From Alteromonas sp. 5E99-2 (lineage in GTDB: Bacteria; Pseudomonadota; Gammaproteobacteria; Enterobacterales; Alteromonadaceae), in the NCBI RefSeq assembly GCF_017368475.1, contig NZ_JAFNJE010000016.1, positions 1 through 64,000 on the forward strand: 64,000 nucleotides of DNA, read 5' to 3'. Within the stretch, counting starts at the first letter, position 1. Every line of letters starts with the position of its first letter. The notes under the pieces were generated by a model, which saw only the letters and a list, made by a program, of their open reading frames with translations, was not told where the DNA came from and searched no databases. The position numbers and the translations under genes are program-made. Positions 48,981-58,288 of this stretch are shown here, one piece after another.

Positions 48981-49937
48981 ATGCTGTATCCAGAAATAGA
49001 ACCCTATCATACTGGTTTTTTAGACATTACCAATAACCATCGCATGCATTTTCAATTGGCAGGTAACCCCAATGGGCTTCCTGTATTGTTTCTTCATGGA
49101 GGGCCTGGTGCAGGATTGCCTCCAGGGTTTGCACGTTTTTTTGATCCTAATGTATTTAACATTATTGGCTGTGACCAAAGAGGCTGTGGCCTTTCAAGTC
49201 CCCAAAATCAATTGCAACATAATACAACCGCTCATCTAATTAGTGATTTACACTCCCTTAGGGCACACTTGAAGGTTGATAAATGGACAGTTTTTGGCGG
49301 TTCTTGGGGGACGACACTAGGCTTATTATTAGCTATTGACGATCCAACTACTGTACAAGCACTTATTTTAAGAGGAACATTTTTGTCGAGGGAGCGAGAC
49401 ATTGAGTGGTTTTTAGGCCCCAATGGCGGAGCAGCAAAGTTATTTCCCGACCAATACAGTAGATTCATTGAGCCTATTCAGGCTGCCCAAAGTGTGACTG
49501 AGTTATGCCAGAAATTTATAATGTTGTTTAACTGTGATAACGAGCTTAAAAGAACTCAAGCAGTAAAAGCTTGGTACCAATGGGAAGAACGTATTAGTCG
49601 TCTAAGCATGCCAAACAACTACAGCACCTTTAGTAACACTCCACTCACTACAATGGCAAATATTGCGATATTGGAATGTCACTATTTAGCAAATAACTGC
49701 TTTATCACCGAAAATTTCATCTTGGATAATATACAAAAAATTGCTCATATTCCTGGCATCATTATCCATGGCCGTTATGATACCGTTTGCAGCATCGATC
49801 AATCTTACGAACTACATAAGCGCTGGGAGAATAGTGAATTGAATATCATTCCATCAGCAGGACACAGCACATCCGAACCTGGTATTTCTAGTGCTTTAAT
49901 TCAAGCATCTAGACAAGTAGCGAAGTATTTAAAATGA
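48981..49937 (+). CDS. pip: proline iminopeptidase (S33)
   Basis: Alpha/beta hydrolase, 318 residues, that removes N-terminal proline. HGGPGAGLPPGFARFFDP is the family oxyanion loop, GGSWGTTLGLLLA holds the nucleophile Ser, and the Asp and His lie in IIHGRYDTVCS and SAGHSTSEP. There is no signal peptide. It overlaps dtd by 4 bases (ATGA). Confidence 0.93.
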   Translation: MLYPEIEPYHTGFLDITNNHRMHFQLAGNPNGLPVLFLHGGPGAGLPPGFARFFDPNVFNIIGCDQRGCGLSSPQNQLQHNTTAHLISDLHSLRAHLKVDKWTVFGGSWGTTLGLLLAIDDPTTVQALILRGTFLSRERDIEWFLGPNGGAAKLFPDQYSRFIEPIQAAQSVTELCQKFIMLFNCDNELKRTQAVKAWYQWEERISRLSMPNNYSTFSNTPLTTMANIAILECHYLANNCFITENFILDNIQKIAHIPGIIIHGRYDTVCSIDQSYELHKRWENSELNIIPSAGHSTSEPGISSALIQASRQVAKYLK

Positions 49938-50371
49938 AGTCAGTCATTCAACGAGTCTCCAGTGCTAGTGTCACTATTGATAACAGAAAAATTAGCGATA
50001 TCGATCGCGGTTGCGTCATACTACTCGGCGTCGAAAAATCCGATACGGAAGAACATGCAATAAAGTTAGCATCAAAAATCAGTAAGTTTCGATTTTTCAG
50101 TGACGACAAGGGTAAAATGAACCTTAATATCGAACAAGTGAACGGCGCTATATTAGTAGTATCACAATTTACCATAGTAGCAGATACGCAAAGTGGAAAC
50201 CGCCCAGGCTTCTCCCAAGGAGCGTCTCCTGAGCACGGAAAGCGCCTTTACCTAGCATTCATCAATGCGTTAGTTTCAATGGGTATTACTGTTCAATCAG
50301 GTCAATTTGGCGCAGATATGCAAGTCTCGTTAGTCAATGATGGGCCTGTTACTTTTTGCATAAATAACTAA
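49934..50371 (+). CDS. dtd: D-aminoacyl-tRNA deacylase
   Basis: DTD, 145 residues, removes D-amino acids from tRNA. The active-site motifs SQFTIVAD and NDGPVTF (containing the cross-subunit Gly-Pro) are intact. It starts inside the pip stop and is followed 14 bases later by the yiiD-like gene. Confidence 0.97.
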   Translation: MKSVIQRVSSASVTIDNRKISDIDRGCVILLGVEKSDTEEHAIKLASKISKFRFFSDDKGKMNLNIEQVNGAILVVSQFTIVADTQSGNRPGFSQGASPEHGKRLYLAFINALVSMGITVQSGQFGADMQVSLVNDGPVTFCINN

Positions 50372-50385
50372 AAAAGAGAGTGATT

Positions 50386-51291
50386 ATGTTCACCACAAAA
50401 GCCCCTGATTCGGATGAATTGCGAGAAGCATACTTCCATTTCCGATGGCTTAACCTCAGAGAGCCATGGAACTTCCCCCCAGGCTCTGAGAAAGACGAAT
50501 ATGAACAAATTAGCGAACATAGAGTCATTTTAAACGAAAATGGGCATATAGTTGCCTGTGGGCGCGTTCACTTAAATACCGCTGAAGAGGCCCAAATACG
50601 ACATATTGCGGTGTCTCCCCAATACAGACACAAGGGGCTTGGCCAAGCAATTATGTCCGAGTTAGAACAAGTCGCTATGGAATTAGGAGCCACTCGCGCT
50701 ATAACAAATAGTAGAGAAACATCTGTTTCCTTTTTTAGCGGTTGTGGGTTTTGTAGTGAAGGTGAAGCCGCTAACGAACTCGGTATGTTAAAACGCCTTC
50801 AAATGGTTAAACGCTTCGATGATAAAAACACCCCTCTTCGCCATCCTGATTGGTGCGCTGAGCTACAAAAAACATGGGAAGAAACAATCCCTATTTCACA
50901 TCATATGGGGATTAAGCTTCATAGGTATACAGGCTATCAATTAGAAGTTGTTTCATCGTTAAATAAAAACATCAACATACACGGCACTATGTTTGCTGGC
51001 AGTATTTTTTCACTCAGTACGCTAACAGGCTGGGGCCTTATTTATTTACAATTGAAAAAGCGTGGGCTACAGGGCGAAATAGTACTTGGTGATGGTGATA
51101 TACATTATCATAAACCGGTTACCTCTAACCCCAAAGCTATATGCGACATTACTGATATGTCGGGCACCTTTGATAAATTAGAGCGTGGGGAAAAATGCCC
51201 TTTTGACATCAAGGTAAATGTATTCGATGGAGATAATCCAGTCGCCGAATTCGAAGGGAAATATTGGGTTTTACCACAAAAAAAGCAGTGA
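50386..51291 (+). CDS. yiiD: GNAT acetyltransferase-hotdog thioesterase fusion (YiiD-like)
   Basis: 301 residues from ATG at 50386. The N-terminal GNAT domain (about 1-145) has the acetyl-CoA loop VSPQYRHKGLGQAIMSELE. The C-terminal part (about 155-301) is a hotdog thioesterase-like domain with NIHGTMFAGSIFSLSTLTGW. E. coli YiiD has the same fusion next to dtd. Substrates are unknown to me; a link to fatty-acyl metabolism is inference. The stop codon lies inside the terminator hairpin. Confidence 0.9.
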   Translation: MFTTKAPDSDELREAYFHFRWLNLREPWNFPPGSEKDEYEQISEHRVILNENGHIVACGRVHLNTAEEAQIRHIAVSPQYRHKGLGQAIMSELEQVAMELGATRAITNSRETSVSFFSGCGFCSEGEAANELGMLKRLQMVKRFDDKNTPLRHPDWCAELQKTWEETIPISHHMGIKLHRYTGYQLEVVSSLNKNINIHGTMFAGSIFSLSTLTGWGLIYLQLKKRGLQGEIVLGDGDIHYHKPVTSNPKAICDITDMSGTFDKLERGEKCPFDIKVNVFDGDNPVAEFEGKYWVLPQKKQ

Positions 51292-51308
51292 TAAATCACT
51301 GCTTTTTA
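51280..51308. terminator. bidirectional terminator overlapping the yiiD stop
   Basis: AAAAAGCAGTGAT (51280-51292) pairs with ATCACTGCTTTTT (51295-51307). The left arm includes the TGA stop. It serves yiiD and rpoH, which converge. Confidence 0.88.
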
Positions 51309-51333
51309 AACAAATGCTAAATCTGAAACAGAA

Positions 51334-52185
51334 TTAAGCAGCCATAGCAGACTGCAATTTCTTCATTGCATTCTTTTCAATTTGACGAACTCGTTCAGCA
51401 GACACTTCATATTGGTCGGCTAAATCTTGCAACGTTGACTTATCATCCGTTAACCAACGAGTCTCAATAATATGCTGGCTACGCTCATCTAATGTTTTAA
51501 GAGCTGAATATAAACGCTTAGTTGCATTTGCATCCCAATCGTTATTAATGACGTCCATCTCAACATCAGTTGTTTTATCTTCTAAATATTGCGCTGGTGC
51601 GAAATTCGCATTTTCATCATCATCAGCACTCAAATCAAATGCTTGATCTTGAGAGCTCATACGCGCTTCCATCTGAAGAACCTCTTTAGTGCTTACACCT
51701 AGTTCTCTTGCAACCGTTTGCACTTCATCATGAGTAAACCAGCCTAAGCGTTTTTTTGCTTTGCGTAGATTAAAGAAGAGTTTGCGTTGTGCTTTCGTTG
51801 TTGCAACTTTTACGATACGCCAATTTTTTAATACAAATTCATGTATTTCAGCTTTTATCCAATGAACCGCGAAGCTAACAAGGCGAACACCTACTGTAGG
51901 GTCGAAACGTTTGACCGCTTTCATTAGGCCAATATTACCTTCCTGAACCAAGTCGGCTTGAGGGAGACCATAGCCACTATAAGATTTTGCAATATGAACA
52001 ACAAAACGCAGGTGAGACATAACGAGTCTACGGGCCGATTCTATATCGTCGTCCGCACGCAATTTCTCTGCCAATTGCCGTTCTTCGTCTGCAGATAACA
52101 TATTTATCCCGCTAACGGCCTGAATATAAGACTCTAGACTGCCACTTTGAAGTGCGGGTAATGCCATAGTTGTTGAATTGCTCAT
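51334..52185 (-). CDS. rpoH: RNA polymerase heat-shock sigma factor (sigma-32)
   Basis: 283 residues. Region 2 ([20 protein letters not shown] and [15 protein letters not shown]), the RpoH-specific box [10 protein letters not shown] and region 4 ([19 protein letters not shown]) are clear. AGAGGTGA precedes the ATG. In E. coli rpoH follows ftsYEX directly; here an EAL-HDOD gene on the other strand lies between. Confidence 0.97.
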   Translation of the reverse strand: MSNSTTMALPALQSGSLESYIQAVSGINMLSADEERQLAEKLRADDDIESARRLVMSHLRFVVHIAKSYSGYGLPQADLVQEGNIGLMKAVKRFDPTVGVRLVSFAVHWIKAEIHEFVLKNWRIVKVATTKAQRKLFFNLRKAKKRLGWFTHDEVQTVARELGVSTKEVLQMEARMSSQDQAFDLSADDDENANFAPAQYLEDKTTDVEMDVINNDWDANATKRLYSALKTLDERSQHIIETRWLTDDKSTLQDLADQYEVSAERVRQIEKNAMKKLQSAMAA

Positions 52186-52528
52186 TTGTCACCTCTGTAC
52201 TGGACGCTTGATAATAGCAAACAGTATTTAATTTTACGAGTCATCTTTGACCGATTTATAGTATGTATAGATTCCTACTACATATATCAAGACCAACAAA
52301 ATAAAAATTAGTTTTCATTTTTTTAGGTTCTCCTCTTAAATTAGCTAAATTTGCTCATATTTCAACAATTACTTAACTAAGAAATATTCTATCTTTATTA
52401 AATTGAGCCTGCCTCTATTGACAAAAAAATAATTCCTTCAAAAGCAATCACTTTAATAATTAGACCCATTGTAAAGTTTAGGCTAAGGTTATTGTCTGTA
52501 TATCCAACAATCAGTGTTTTGTCCTACA
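52186..52528. promoter_or_regulatory. divergent intergenic region rpoH / EAL-HDOD
   Basis: About 340 bases, AT-rich, with no gene I can support. On the rpoH side TTGATA and TATA-like hexamers occur near 52255-52300 but I could not settle on a pair. The control of rpoH in this species may include several promoters, as in E. coli; that is inference. Confidence 0.35.
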
Positions 52529-53767
52529 ATGTTTGCATTTATCGCCAGAGAGCCAATACTCGATCACAATAAAAACGTTTTTGCTTACGAGCTCATTTTT
52601 AGAGACGGTAAAGGTGGTGCGCTTCCTGAAAAAGCGAGTCCAAGTAAACAAAAGTTGTCAGAAAAATTCAACGGTCTTGGGTTAGACGACATTTGTGCCG
52701 AAAAAACCTCTTTTATTACTATCGACCCTCAAATGCTAGAGGAATGTCTACCCCCTTTGTTACAGCCAGAGTCAGTCATCGTAGAATTCGACGCCTCAAA
52801 GGACGATGAAAATGTCATTTCAGATGCTTGCCACAAAATAAAATCATTAGGTTTCAAAGTGGCCTTAAGCAACCTCAATGTAAACACCAAAACAGAAATA
52901 CTGTTAGAGTCTGCTGATATTGTTAAAATTAATATCTCTCAAGTCGATATTAGTGAATTAAAAACACACATTGCACTATTATCAAAATTTAATATTCAAC
53001 TCATTGCTGAACACGTTGCAACCTACAATGATTTTAATGCTTGCAAGGAAATGGGGTTTGATTTGTTCCAAGGGTATTTCTTTGCCCAACCAGAACAGCG
53101 CATACAGCGAAACCTACCTGCATCCAAATTAAACCTCATCGATTTAATGGGTGAAAGCTCGAAATCGTCTTTTGATATAGAACGTATAAATAACATTGTT
53201 GAGCGAGACGCAGCGTTATCGTTTTTGTTACTGAAATTCATAAACAATCCAACAATTAATAAGCGCTACCAAATTTCGTCATTGAAACATGCGTTAAATT
53301 TTATGGGTGAAGTTGAAATTAAAAAGTTCATTGCCCTGCTCTCTTTAGCTAACCTAAGCGACGATAAAGCCATAGAACTAATTCATATGTCATTGGTACG
53401 AGCAAAATTTTTCGATTTGCTATCGCAACGTAGAAAACTAGATCAAAACCCGCCCTATGGCTTTTTGATAGGGTTGTTTTCTTTGCTAGAAAGTTTATTG
53501 GATCAATCTATGTCTGATGTACTTCAGCAATTACCTCTTGTAGACAAAGTGAAAAAAGCCTTGCTGGGAGAGAATGAAGAATTTTCTTCCTATTTGTCTT
53601 TAGTCAAGGCATTTGAAAGTGCCGTTTGGCTAACGGTAATTCAACAATCTCGCGTATTAGACATAGACCAAAAGGAACTCCATGGAATTTACAATCAATC
53701 TATTGTGTGGGGGAATGGCGTTAGACAGAGTATTTCTGCTTACTTCCCAAGCCGAGCTGTAGATTAG
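52529..53767 (+). CDS. EAL-HDOD signalling protein (YuxH-like)
   Basis: 412 residues from ATG at 52529; a GTG five codons earlier is possible and neither has a clear ribosome site. The N-terminal half is a degenerate EAL domain: REPILDHNKNVFAYELIFRD replaces the catalytic EAL with YELIFR, and AEHVATYNDF and GFDLFQGYFFAQP follow. The C-terminal half (about 200-390) is an HDOD domain. Such proteins are regulatory and not expected to hydrolyse cyclic di-GMP. The stop overlaps the ftsX stop by a few bases. Confidence 0.9.
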   Translation: MFAFIAREPILDHNKNVFAYELIFRDGKGGALPEKASPSKQKLSEKFNGLGLDDICAEKTSFITIDPQMLEECLPPLLQPESVIVEFDASKDDENVISDACHKIKSLGFKVALSNLNVNTKTEILLESADIVKINISQVDISELKTHIALLSKFNIQLIAEHVATYNDFNACKEMGFDLFQGYFFAQPEQRIQRNLPASKLNLIDLMGESSKSSFDIERINNIVERDAALSFLLLKFINNPTINKRYQISSLKHALNFMGEVEIKKFIALLSLANLSDDKAIELIHMSLVRAKFFDLLSQRRKLDQNPPYGFLIGLFSLLESLLDQSMSDVLQQLPLVDKVKKALLGENEEFSSYLSLVKAFESAVWLTVIQQSRVLDIDQKELHGIYNQSIVWGNGVRQSISAYFPSRAVD

Positions 53768-54747
53768 CTCGGCTCAATTGATCGCACATGTCGATGAACA
53801 GACATCGCTGATCCTATTACGCCCAATAACACCGAAACGCCAAGTAACGTGAACAGCGCTGATCCCGTTAGTCCTGTTATGTAAAATTCTTTTTCATACA
53901 GAGCTGCAAAGTTTTGTATGCTCGCCCCCATCCACCATAAAATCGCTATAATGGCTATCCAAGCCAGCATTCCGCCGAGAAAACCATACCAAAAACCCGT
54001 ATATAAAAAGGGCCTGTGGATAAATGCATCTGTCGCCCCAACGAGTTTCATAACTAATATTTCTTCCCGTTGAGACAGTATATTCAAACGAATAGTGTTC
54101 CCAATAATCAACACCACAGACACAAATAACAAGCCTCCAATCAAAAAGACCAGATCTCGGGCTATGTTAACTAGCGCATACAAACGCTCTAACCACTCAA
54201 TATCAAGCTTTCCTGAATCAACCTCGCGTTGAGACTGCAAACGTTCTAAGAGTGCTCTAGCGGCTCTTGGAGTGGTATGCTTTGTAGCAGGCGCGACTAA
54301 AATAACATTGGGTAATGGATTGTCAGGTAAATAGGCTAATGCATCGCCTAAACCAGAAAGTTGCTTAAACTCTTCGAGGGCATCGTCGGCAGGAATATAA
54401 ACCACGGAATCTATTTCTGACCACGTTGACAGCCTAGCGACGAGTTGTTGAGCAGAACTGGACGACGTCTGAGGTGATAAAAATAATGAAATCTCTGCGG
54501 CTTGATCCCAACCTGCTGTCATTTTTTCAATGTTCTTCACCATAATGTATAAAGTACCTGGCAAAGTGATGCTCAAACCCAATACAGCAACTGTCATCAA
54601 ACTCGCCATAGGCTGCCGCCAAAGCTCTCCCAAGCTACCTACAGCCTGACGAATATGACTAACAAAAAACATAATTATTCGTTGAAACACGCCAATCTTT
54701 TTCCGTTCATCAGCGCCTTTTTTTACTTGCGAAAATAGAATACTCAT
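53764..54747 (-). CDS. ftsX: cell-division ABC transporter permease FtsX
   Basis: 327 residues with four membrane helices: one near 55-75 and three in the C-terminal third. A large periplasmic loop (about 80-200) activates wall hydrolases through EnvC. The FtsEX complex couples ATP hydrolysis to septal peptidoglycan cleavage. It overlaps ftsE by 4 bases (ATGA). Confidence 0.97.
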   Translation of the reverse strand: MSILFSQVKKGADERKKIGVFQRIIMFFVSHIRQAVGSLGELWRQPMASLMTVAVLGLSITLPGTLYIMVKNIEKMTAGWDQAAEISLFLSPQTSSSSAQQLVARLSTWSEIDSVVYIPADDALEEFKQLSGLGDALAYLPDNPLPNVILVAPATKHTTPRAARALLERLQSQREVDSGKLDIEWLERLYALVNIARDLVFLIGGLLFVSVVLIIGNTIRLNILSQREEILVMKLVGATDAFIHRPFLYTGFWYGFLGGMLAWIAIIAILWWMGASIQNFAALYEKEFYITGLTGSALFTLLGVSVLLGVIGSAMSVHRHVRSIEPS

Positions 54748-55430
54748 TGAAAATCCCCTGAAGAACCACCTAATCCATCGGTAATCATTCGCCCTTTCTT
54801 CAGTGTCAATGTGCGGTATCGCATTCTCGCTATTAAGCCTAAATCATGGGTTGCTATTAACACTGCAACCCCTGCACGGTTAAACTCTTCGAATAAATTG
54901 ATAATTTCCATCGATAACTTAGGATCTAAGTTACCTGTAGGTTCATCTGCTAATAATATGGGCGGTTTGTTGACAACTGCACGAGCAATACCTACTCGTT
55001 GTTGCTCCCCACCCGATAACATCATCGGATACAATTTGGCTTTGTCGCTAAGACTTACCATGTCTAATGCAGCATAAACCCGTTTACTAATTTCTTTGTG
55101 AGTATAACCTTCGATTACTAAAGGCAATGCAATGTTATCGAAGACCGTTTTTTCCATTAATAATTTATGGCTTTGAAATATCATCCCGATATCTCTTCGA
55201 ATATAAGCAATTTGACGGCGAGAAATTTGGTTTAGATCGTGTCCATTAATTAACACTCGGCCTACACTTGGACGCTCCATAATGCTAATCAATTTGAGCA
55301 ATGTACTTTTACCTGCGCCCGAATGACCTGTTAAAAAGGCCATTTCCCCAGCCTCAATATGGAAATCGACTTTCACCAGTGCCTGTTGTCCACCGGGGTA
55401 AGTTTTGCTCACCTCTTCAAAACTAATCAT
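54744..55430 (-). CDS. ftsE: cell-division ATP-binding protein FtsE
   Basis: ABC ATPase, 228 residues. Walker A GHSGAGKSTLLK, Q-loop MIFQSHKLL, signature LSGGEQQRVGIARA, Walker B ILLADEPTGNLD and the switch His (ATHDLGL) are intact. It is the partner of FtsX. It lies 62 bases after ftsY. Confidence 0.98.
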   Translation of the reverse strand: MISFEEVSKTYPGGQQALVKVDFHIEAGEMAFLTGHSGAGKSTLLKLISIMERPSVGRVLINGHDLNQISRRQIAYIRRDIGMIFQSHKLLMEKTVFDNIALPLVIEGYTHKEISKRVYAALDMVSLSDKAKLYPMMLSGGEQQRVGIARAVVNKPPILLADEPTGNLDPKLSMEIINLFEEFNRAGVAVLIATHDLGLIARMRYRTLTLKKGRMITDGLGGSSGDFQ

Positions 55431-55492
55431 GCTATTTCCTATACTGCTAAGCTAAGCCTTTGGCCAAACTAAGGCTTTGAATTCTTATTCTA

Positions 55493-56629
55493 TTATTCAG
55501 TTACTTCAACATTTCCATCAGATTCAGAACTATCGGAAAACAATGCCTGAATAAAGGCCTCGCTGTCAAAGGTTTGCAAATCATCAATGCCTTCTCCTAC
55601 CCCTACATAGCGAATCGGTAGATTTAACTTATCTGCGATCGCAAAAATCACTCCACCTTTTGCAGTTCCGTCAAGCTTGGTTAACGTTATACCCGTTAAA
55701 CCTACGGCCTTATTGAAAAGCTCAGCTTGGCTAATGGCATTTTGGCCTGTTCCAGCATCGATGGTTAACATAACTTCATGAGGCGCATCAGGGTGAACTT
55801 TTTTCATAACCCGAACGACTTTTTTCAGTTCTTCCATTAAATTGTCTTTGTTTTGCAAACGACCTGCGGTATCCGCAAGTAATATGTCTACATTCCTTGC
55901 TCTCGCGGCTTCTACCGCGTCAAACAATACAGATGCACTGTCTGCGCCAGTGTGCTGAGCAATCACGGGAATATCGTTTCGCTCTCCCCACACTTGTAGC
56001 TGCTCAACTGCCGCCGCTCGGAAAGTATCCCCTGCAGCTAGCATGACTTTCTTGCCTTTACTTTGAAATTGCTTAGCCAACTTTCCTATGGTTGTAGTTT
56101 TACCCACACCATTCACGCCCACCATTAATATGACATAAGGGCCTGAAGCGGGATCATGGGCTTCGATTTTCGGCCAAAGAGGTTCGTTTACAGGCTCTAG
56201 TAGAGTACTCATTTGTTGCCTTAATTCACCAAATAAAGCTTCACCATCTTTTAACTGTGTCCGATTCACACTTTCGGTTAAGTTTTTGATGATTTTCTGT
56301 GTTGTATCCATGCCAACATCAGCAACCAGTAATTGAGTTTCTAAATCCTCATAAAGCTCATCATCAATAGTTTTGCCTTTAAATAACGAAACAAAACCAC
56401 TCCCAATGTTGGTTTTAGTCTTAGATAAAGACGCTTTTAATCGCCCAAAAAATGATGTTTTATTATCTTCTTTTTCTGGTTGCAATTCGGCTTCTGGCTC
56501 TTTAGCCTTGGGCTCTTCAACAGGAGCCTCAATGTTATCCTGAGCGTTTTCAATAGTTGGATCAACGAGGGGCTGATCGCTTTGTACTGTCGGTTTGTCT
56601 TTATTAAACCACTTAAAAAGTTTCGACAT
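55493..56629 (-). CDS. ftsY: signal recognition particle receptor FtsY
   Basis: 378 residues. The acidic N-terminal A domain (about 1-75, with a Pro/Glu-rich stretch) binds membrane. The NG GTPase domain has GVNGVGKTTTIGKLA, DTFRAAAVEQLQVWGER, DTAGRLQNK and TKLDGTAKGG. It guides SRP-bound ribosomes to SecYEG. It starts the ftsY-ftsE-ftsX unit and is divergent from rsmD, as in E. coli. Confidence 0.98.
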   Translation of the reverse strand: MSKLFKWFNKDKPTVQSDQPLVDPTIENAQDNIEAPVEEPKAKEPEAELQPEKEDNKTSFFGRLKASLSKTKTNIGSGFVSLFKGKTIDDELYEDLETQLLVADVGMDTTQKIIKNLTESVNRTQLKDGEALFGELRQQMSTLLEPVNEPLWPKIEAHDPASGPYVILMVGVNGVGKTTTIGKLAKQFQSKGKKVMLAAGDTFRAAAVEQLQVWGERNDIPVIAQHTGADSASVLFDAVEAARARNVDILLADTAGRLQNKDNLMEELKKVVRVMKKVHPDAPHEVMLTIDAGTGQNAISQAELFNKAVGLTGITLTKLDGTAKGGVIFAIADKLNLPIRYVGVGEGIDDLQTFDSEAFIQALFSDSSESDGNVEVTE

Positions 56630-56689
56630 AGTGACTGAGAACCTTGATAATAGTTCGTTAAATTAATGGTCTAGATTGGAATAATAGCA

Positions 56690-57262
56690 TTGTCAGCCAC
56701 TAGGAATCGAGTATCTGGTCAAGTTAGAATTATTAGCGGCCTCTGGCGTGGTCGAAAATTACCCGTTTTACACGCTGATGGCCTGCGTCCAACATCCGAT
56801 AGAACGAAAGAAACCTTATTTAATTGGCTGATGAATGACATACGAGACGCTGAATGTCTCGATGCCTTCGCTGGTGCGGGAAGTCTAGGTTTTGAAGCAT
56901 TATCTCGAGGCGCAAATAAGGTTGTATTTGTTGAAAAAGACAAATTAGCCGCTAAAAATTTGCAACAAAATGCAACTAAACTCAATGTTTCGCCGACTAT
57001 TTTGTGTTCCGATAGTATTCAGGCGCTATCCCAACACTCAACACCTTTCGATATTGTGTTTGTTGACCCGCCGTTTAACAAAGGCTTATTAACACCGTTT
57101 TTAACTGCATTGCTAAAAAGCAAAGCCATTAAAAACGGTTCGTTGGTATACATAGAATATGAAAGTGGTATGTCGCCTCTATCATACGAAGAGCTGTCAC
57201 TGATTAAAGAAAAGCGCACACCGCAATTTACTTACGCGCTCTATCGTTGCTCAATGAGATAA
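56690..57262 (+). CDS. rsmD: 16S rRNA (guanine966-N2)-methyltransferase RsmD
   Basis: 190 residues from TTG at 56690; no ATG fits the family N-terminus, which should include VRIISGLWRGRKLPV, so TTG is my best start. SAM motif I is CLDAFAGAGSLGFEALSRGA and the catalytic motif is FVDPPFNKG. It is divergent from ftsY. Its last 12 bases overlap the convergent yjaG gene. Confidence 0.94.
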   Translation: MSATRNRVSGQVRIISGLWRGRKLPVLHADGLRPTSDRTKETLFNWLMNDIRDAECLDAFAGAGSLGFEALSRGANKVVFVEKDKLAAKNLQQNATKLNVSPTILCSDSIQALSQHSTPFDIVFVDPPFNKGLLTPFLTALLKSKAIKNGSLVYIEYESGMSPLSYEELSLIKEKRTPQFTYALYRCSMR

Positions 57263-57829
57263 ATCAATACCTATATTGCTCATATTTTCTTCTAATGCAA
57301 TAGCCAAACATTGCTGGAGTGTTTCTTTTGATTTCGCTCCTTGCTCTAAATAATCGAGCAAAGCGTTTTGCAACGAGACTTCGAACTCCATCAAGGGATG
57401 CGTTTTGACCGTGTCATCATCAGCTTCCTGGCTATTCAGTAGGTAGGCTTCTACCCCACCTTGAGACAACTTTGATACGACCACAGCGCCACCTGGGTCT
57501 TCATTTGAAAATAAATTGAGAGTCGCTACCATTGCCATACATGCATCATTTGCAGGGTAGACTCCAAACATATCAAAAGCAGAAATATCCGGCGCAGCTT
57601 CTTCTATTTTTTCAATTTGAAGCGAAAAATTAATTTTACTTTTAGGTGACACAAGGCTTTCTTTGGTCAGCTCTAATACTTTACTCAACAAATCAGGTGT
57701 TTCATGCTCCACCACCACAGCAAACAAATGAAAGTTTGGTGCCATTCTTGATAACAGTGCAACACAAAAACACTTAGCATGCCAATGGCTTAGTGCTCTG
57801 ACTCGAGCAAATGTATTTAATTTCGTCAT
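57251..57829 (-). CDS. yjaG: YjaG family protein (DUF416)
   Basis: 192 residues. SHWHAKCFCVALLSRMAPNF at the start, INFSLQIEKIEEAAPDISAFDMFGVYPANDAC in the middle and NIGIDL at the end fit E. coli YjaG. The family has no settled function. The 3' end overlaps rsmD by 12 bases on the other strand. Confidence 0.9.
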   Translation of the reverse strand: MTKLNTFARVRALSHWHAKCFCVALLSRMAPNFHLFAVVVEHETPDLLSKVLELTKESLVSPKSKINFSLQIEKIEEAAPDISAFDMFGVYPANDACMAMVATLNLFSNEDPGGAVVVSKLSQGGVEAYLLNSQEADDDTVKTHPLMEFEVSLQNALLDYLEQGAKSKETLQQCLAIALEENMSNIGIDLSH

Positions 57830-57996
57830 TCTGACCTTGAGTAAATTTAACTTTTCACTATTTATAGTGTGCCACAGGAAGCACTATGGTCTCATCATAA
57901 TTAATTTTATTTAATTAATTTCAATAAAAATTGGAAAAATTTCATATTCTTGCATAACTTTTAACAGTCACTTAATTATATCATTGGAGGTAGACA

Positions 57997-58179
57997 ATGA
58001 GCCTTATGTCAGTAACTGATGTAGCCGCGTTTCTCGACGTAAAAGAAGTTCGCGTTGAACGTCTTGAAAGAGAAAGTTTATTAATTGCAAAAGATAAAGA
58101 TGCCGAAGGCAAACCTTTATTCGCTCGTGAAGATGTAGAAAAATATAAAGTCCTTGCTGAACGCCTGGGCGGTATCTAA
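57997..58179 (+). CDS. small helix-turn-helix protein
   Basis: 60 residues. MSVTDVAAFLDVKEVRVERLERESLL resembles the first helix-turn-helix of MerR or excisionase proteins (recognition helix VKEVRVERLER), followed by a short wing-like LFAREDVEKYKVLAERLGG. TGGAGG precedes the ATG. It is too short to carry an effector domain. The target is unknown; no integrase is near, so a phage origin is not supported. Confidence 0.75.
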   Translation: MSLMSVTDVAAFLDVKEVRVERLERESLLIAKDKDAEGKPLFAREDVEKYKVLAERLGGI

Positions 58180-58206
58180 TAAGCTTCCGCTGCAAATCAT
58201 TTTTGG

Positions 58207-58235
58207 ATCCCATATACAATAATTTGTATATGGAT
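58207..58235 (+). terminator. hairpin after the small HTH gene
   Basis: CCATATACAA (58210-58219) pairs perfectly with TTGTATATGG (58224-58233), loop TAAT. There is no direct T run, but CTCTGTTTTT follows 10 bases later. Confidence 0.55.
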
Positions 58236-58288
58236 ATCCTCTGTTTTTAGTTATCCTCAATATATCATTTCCTTTTGTCTTTGCTTTC

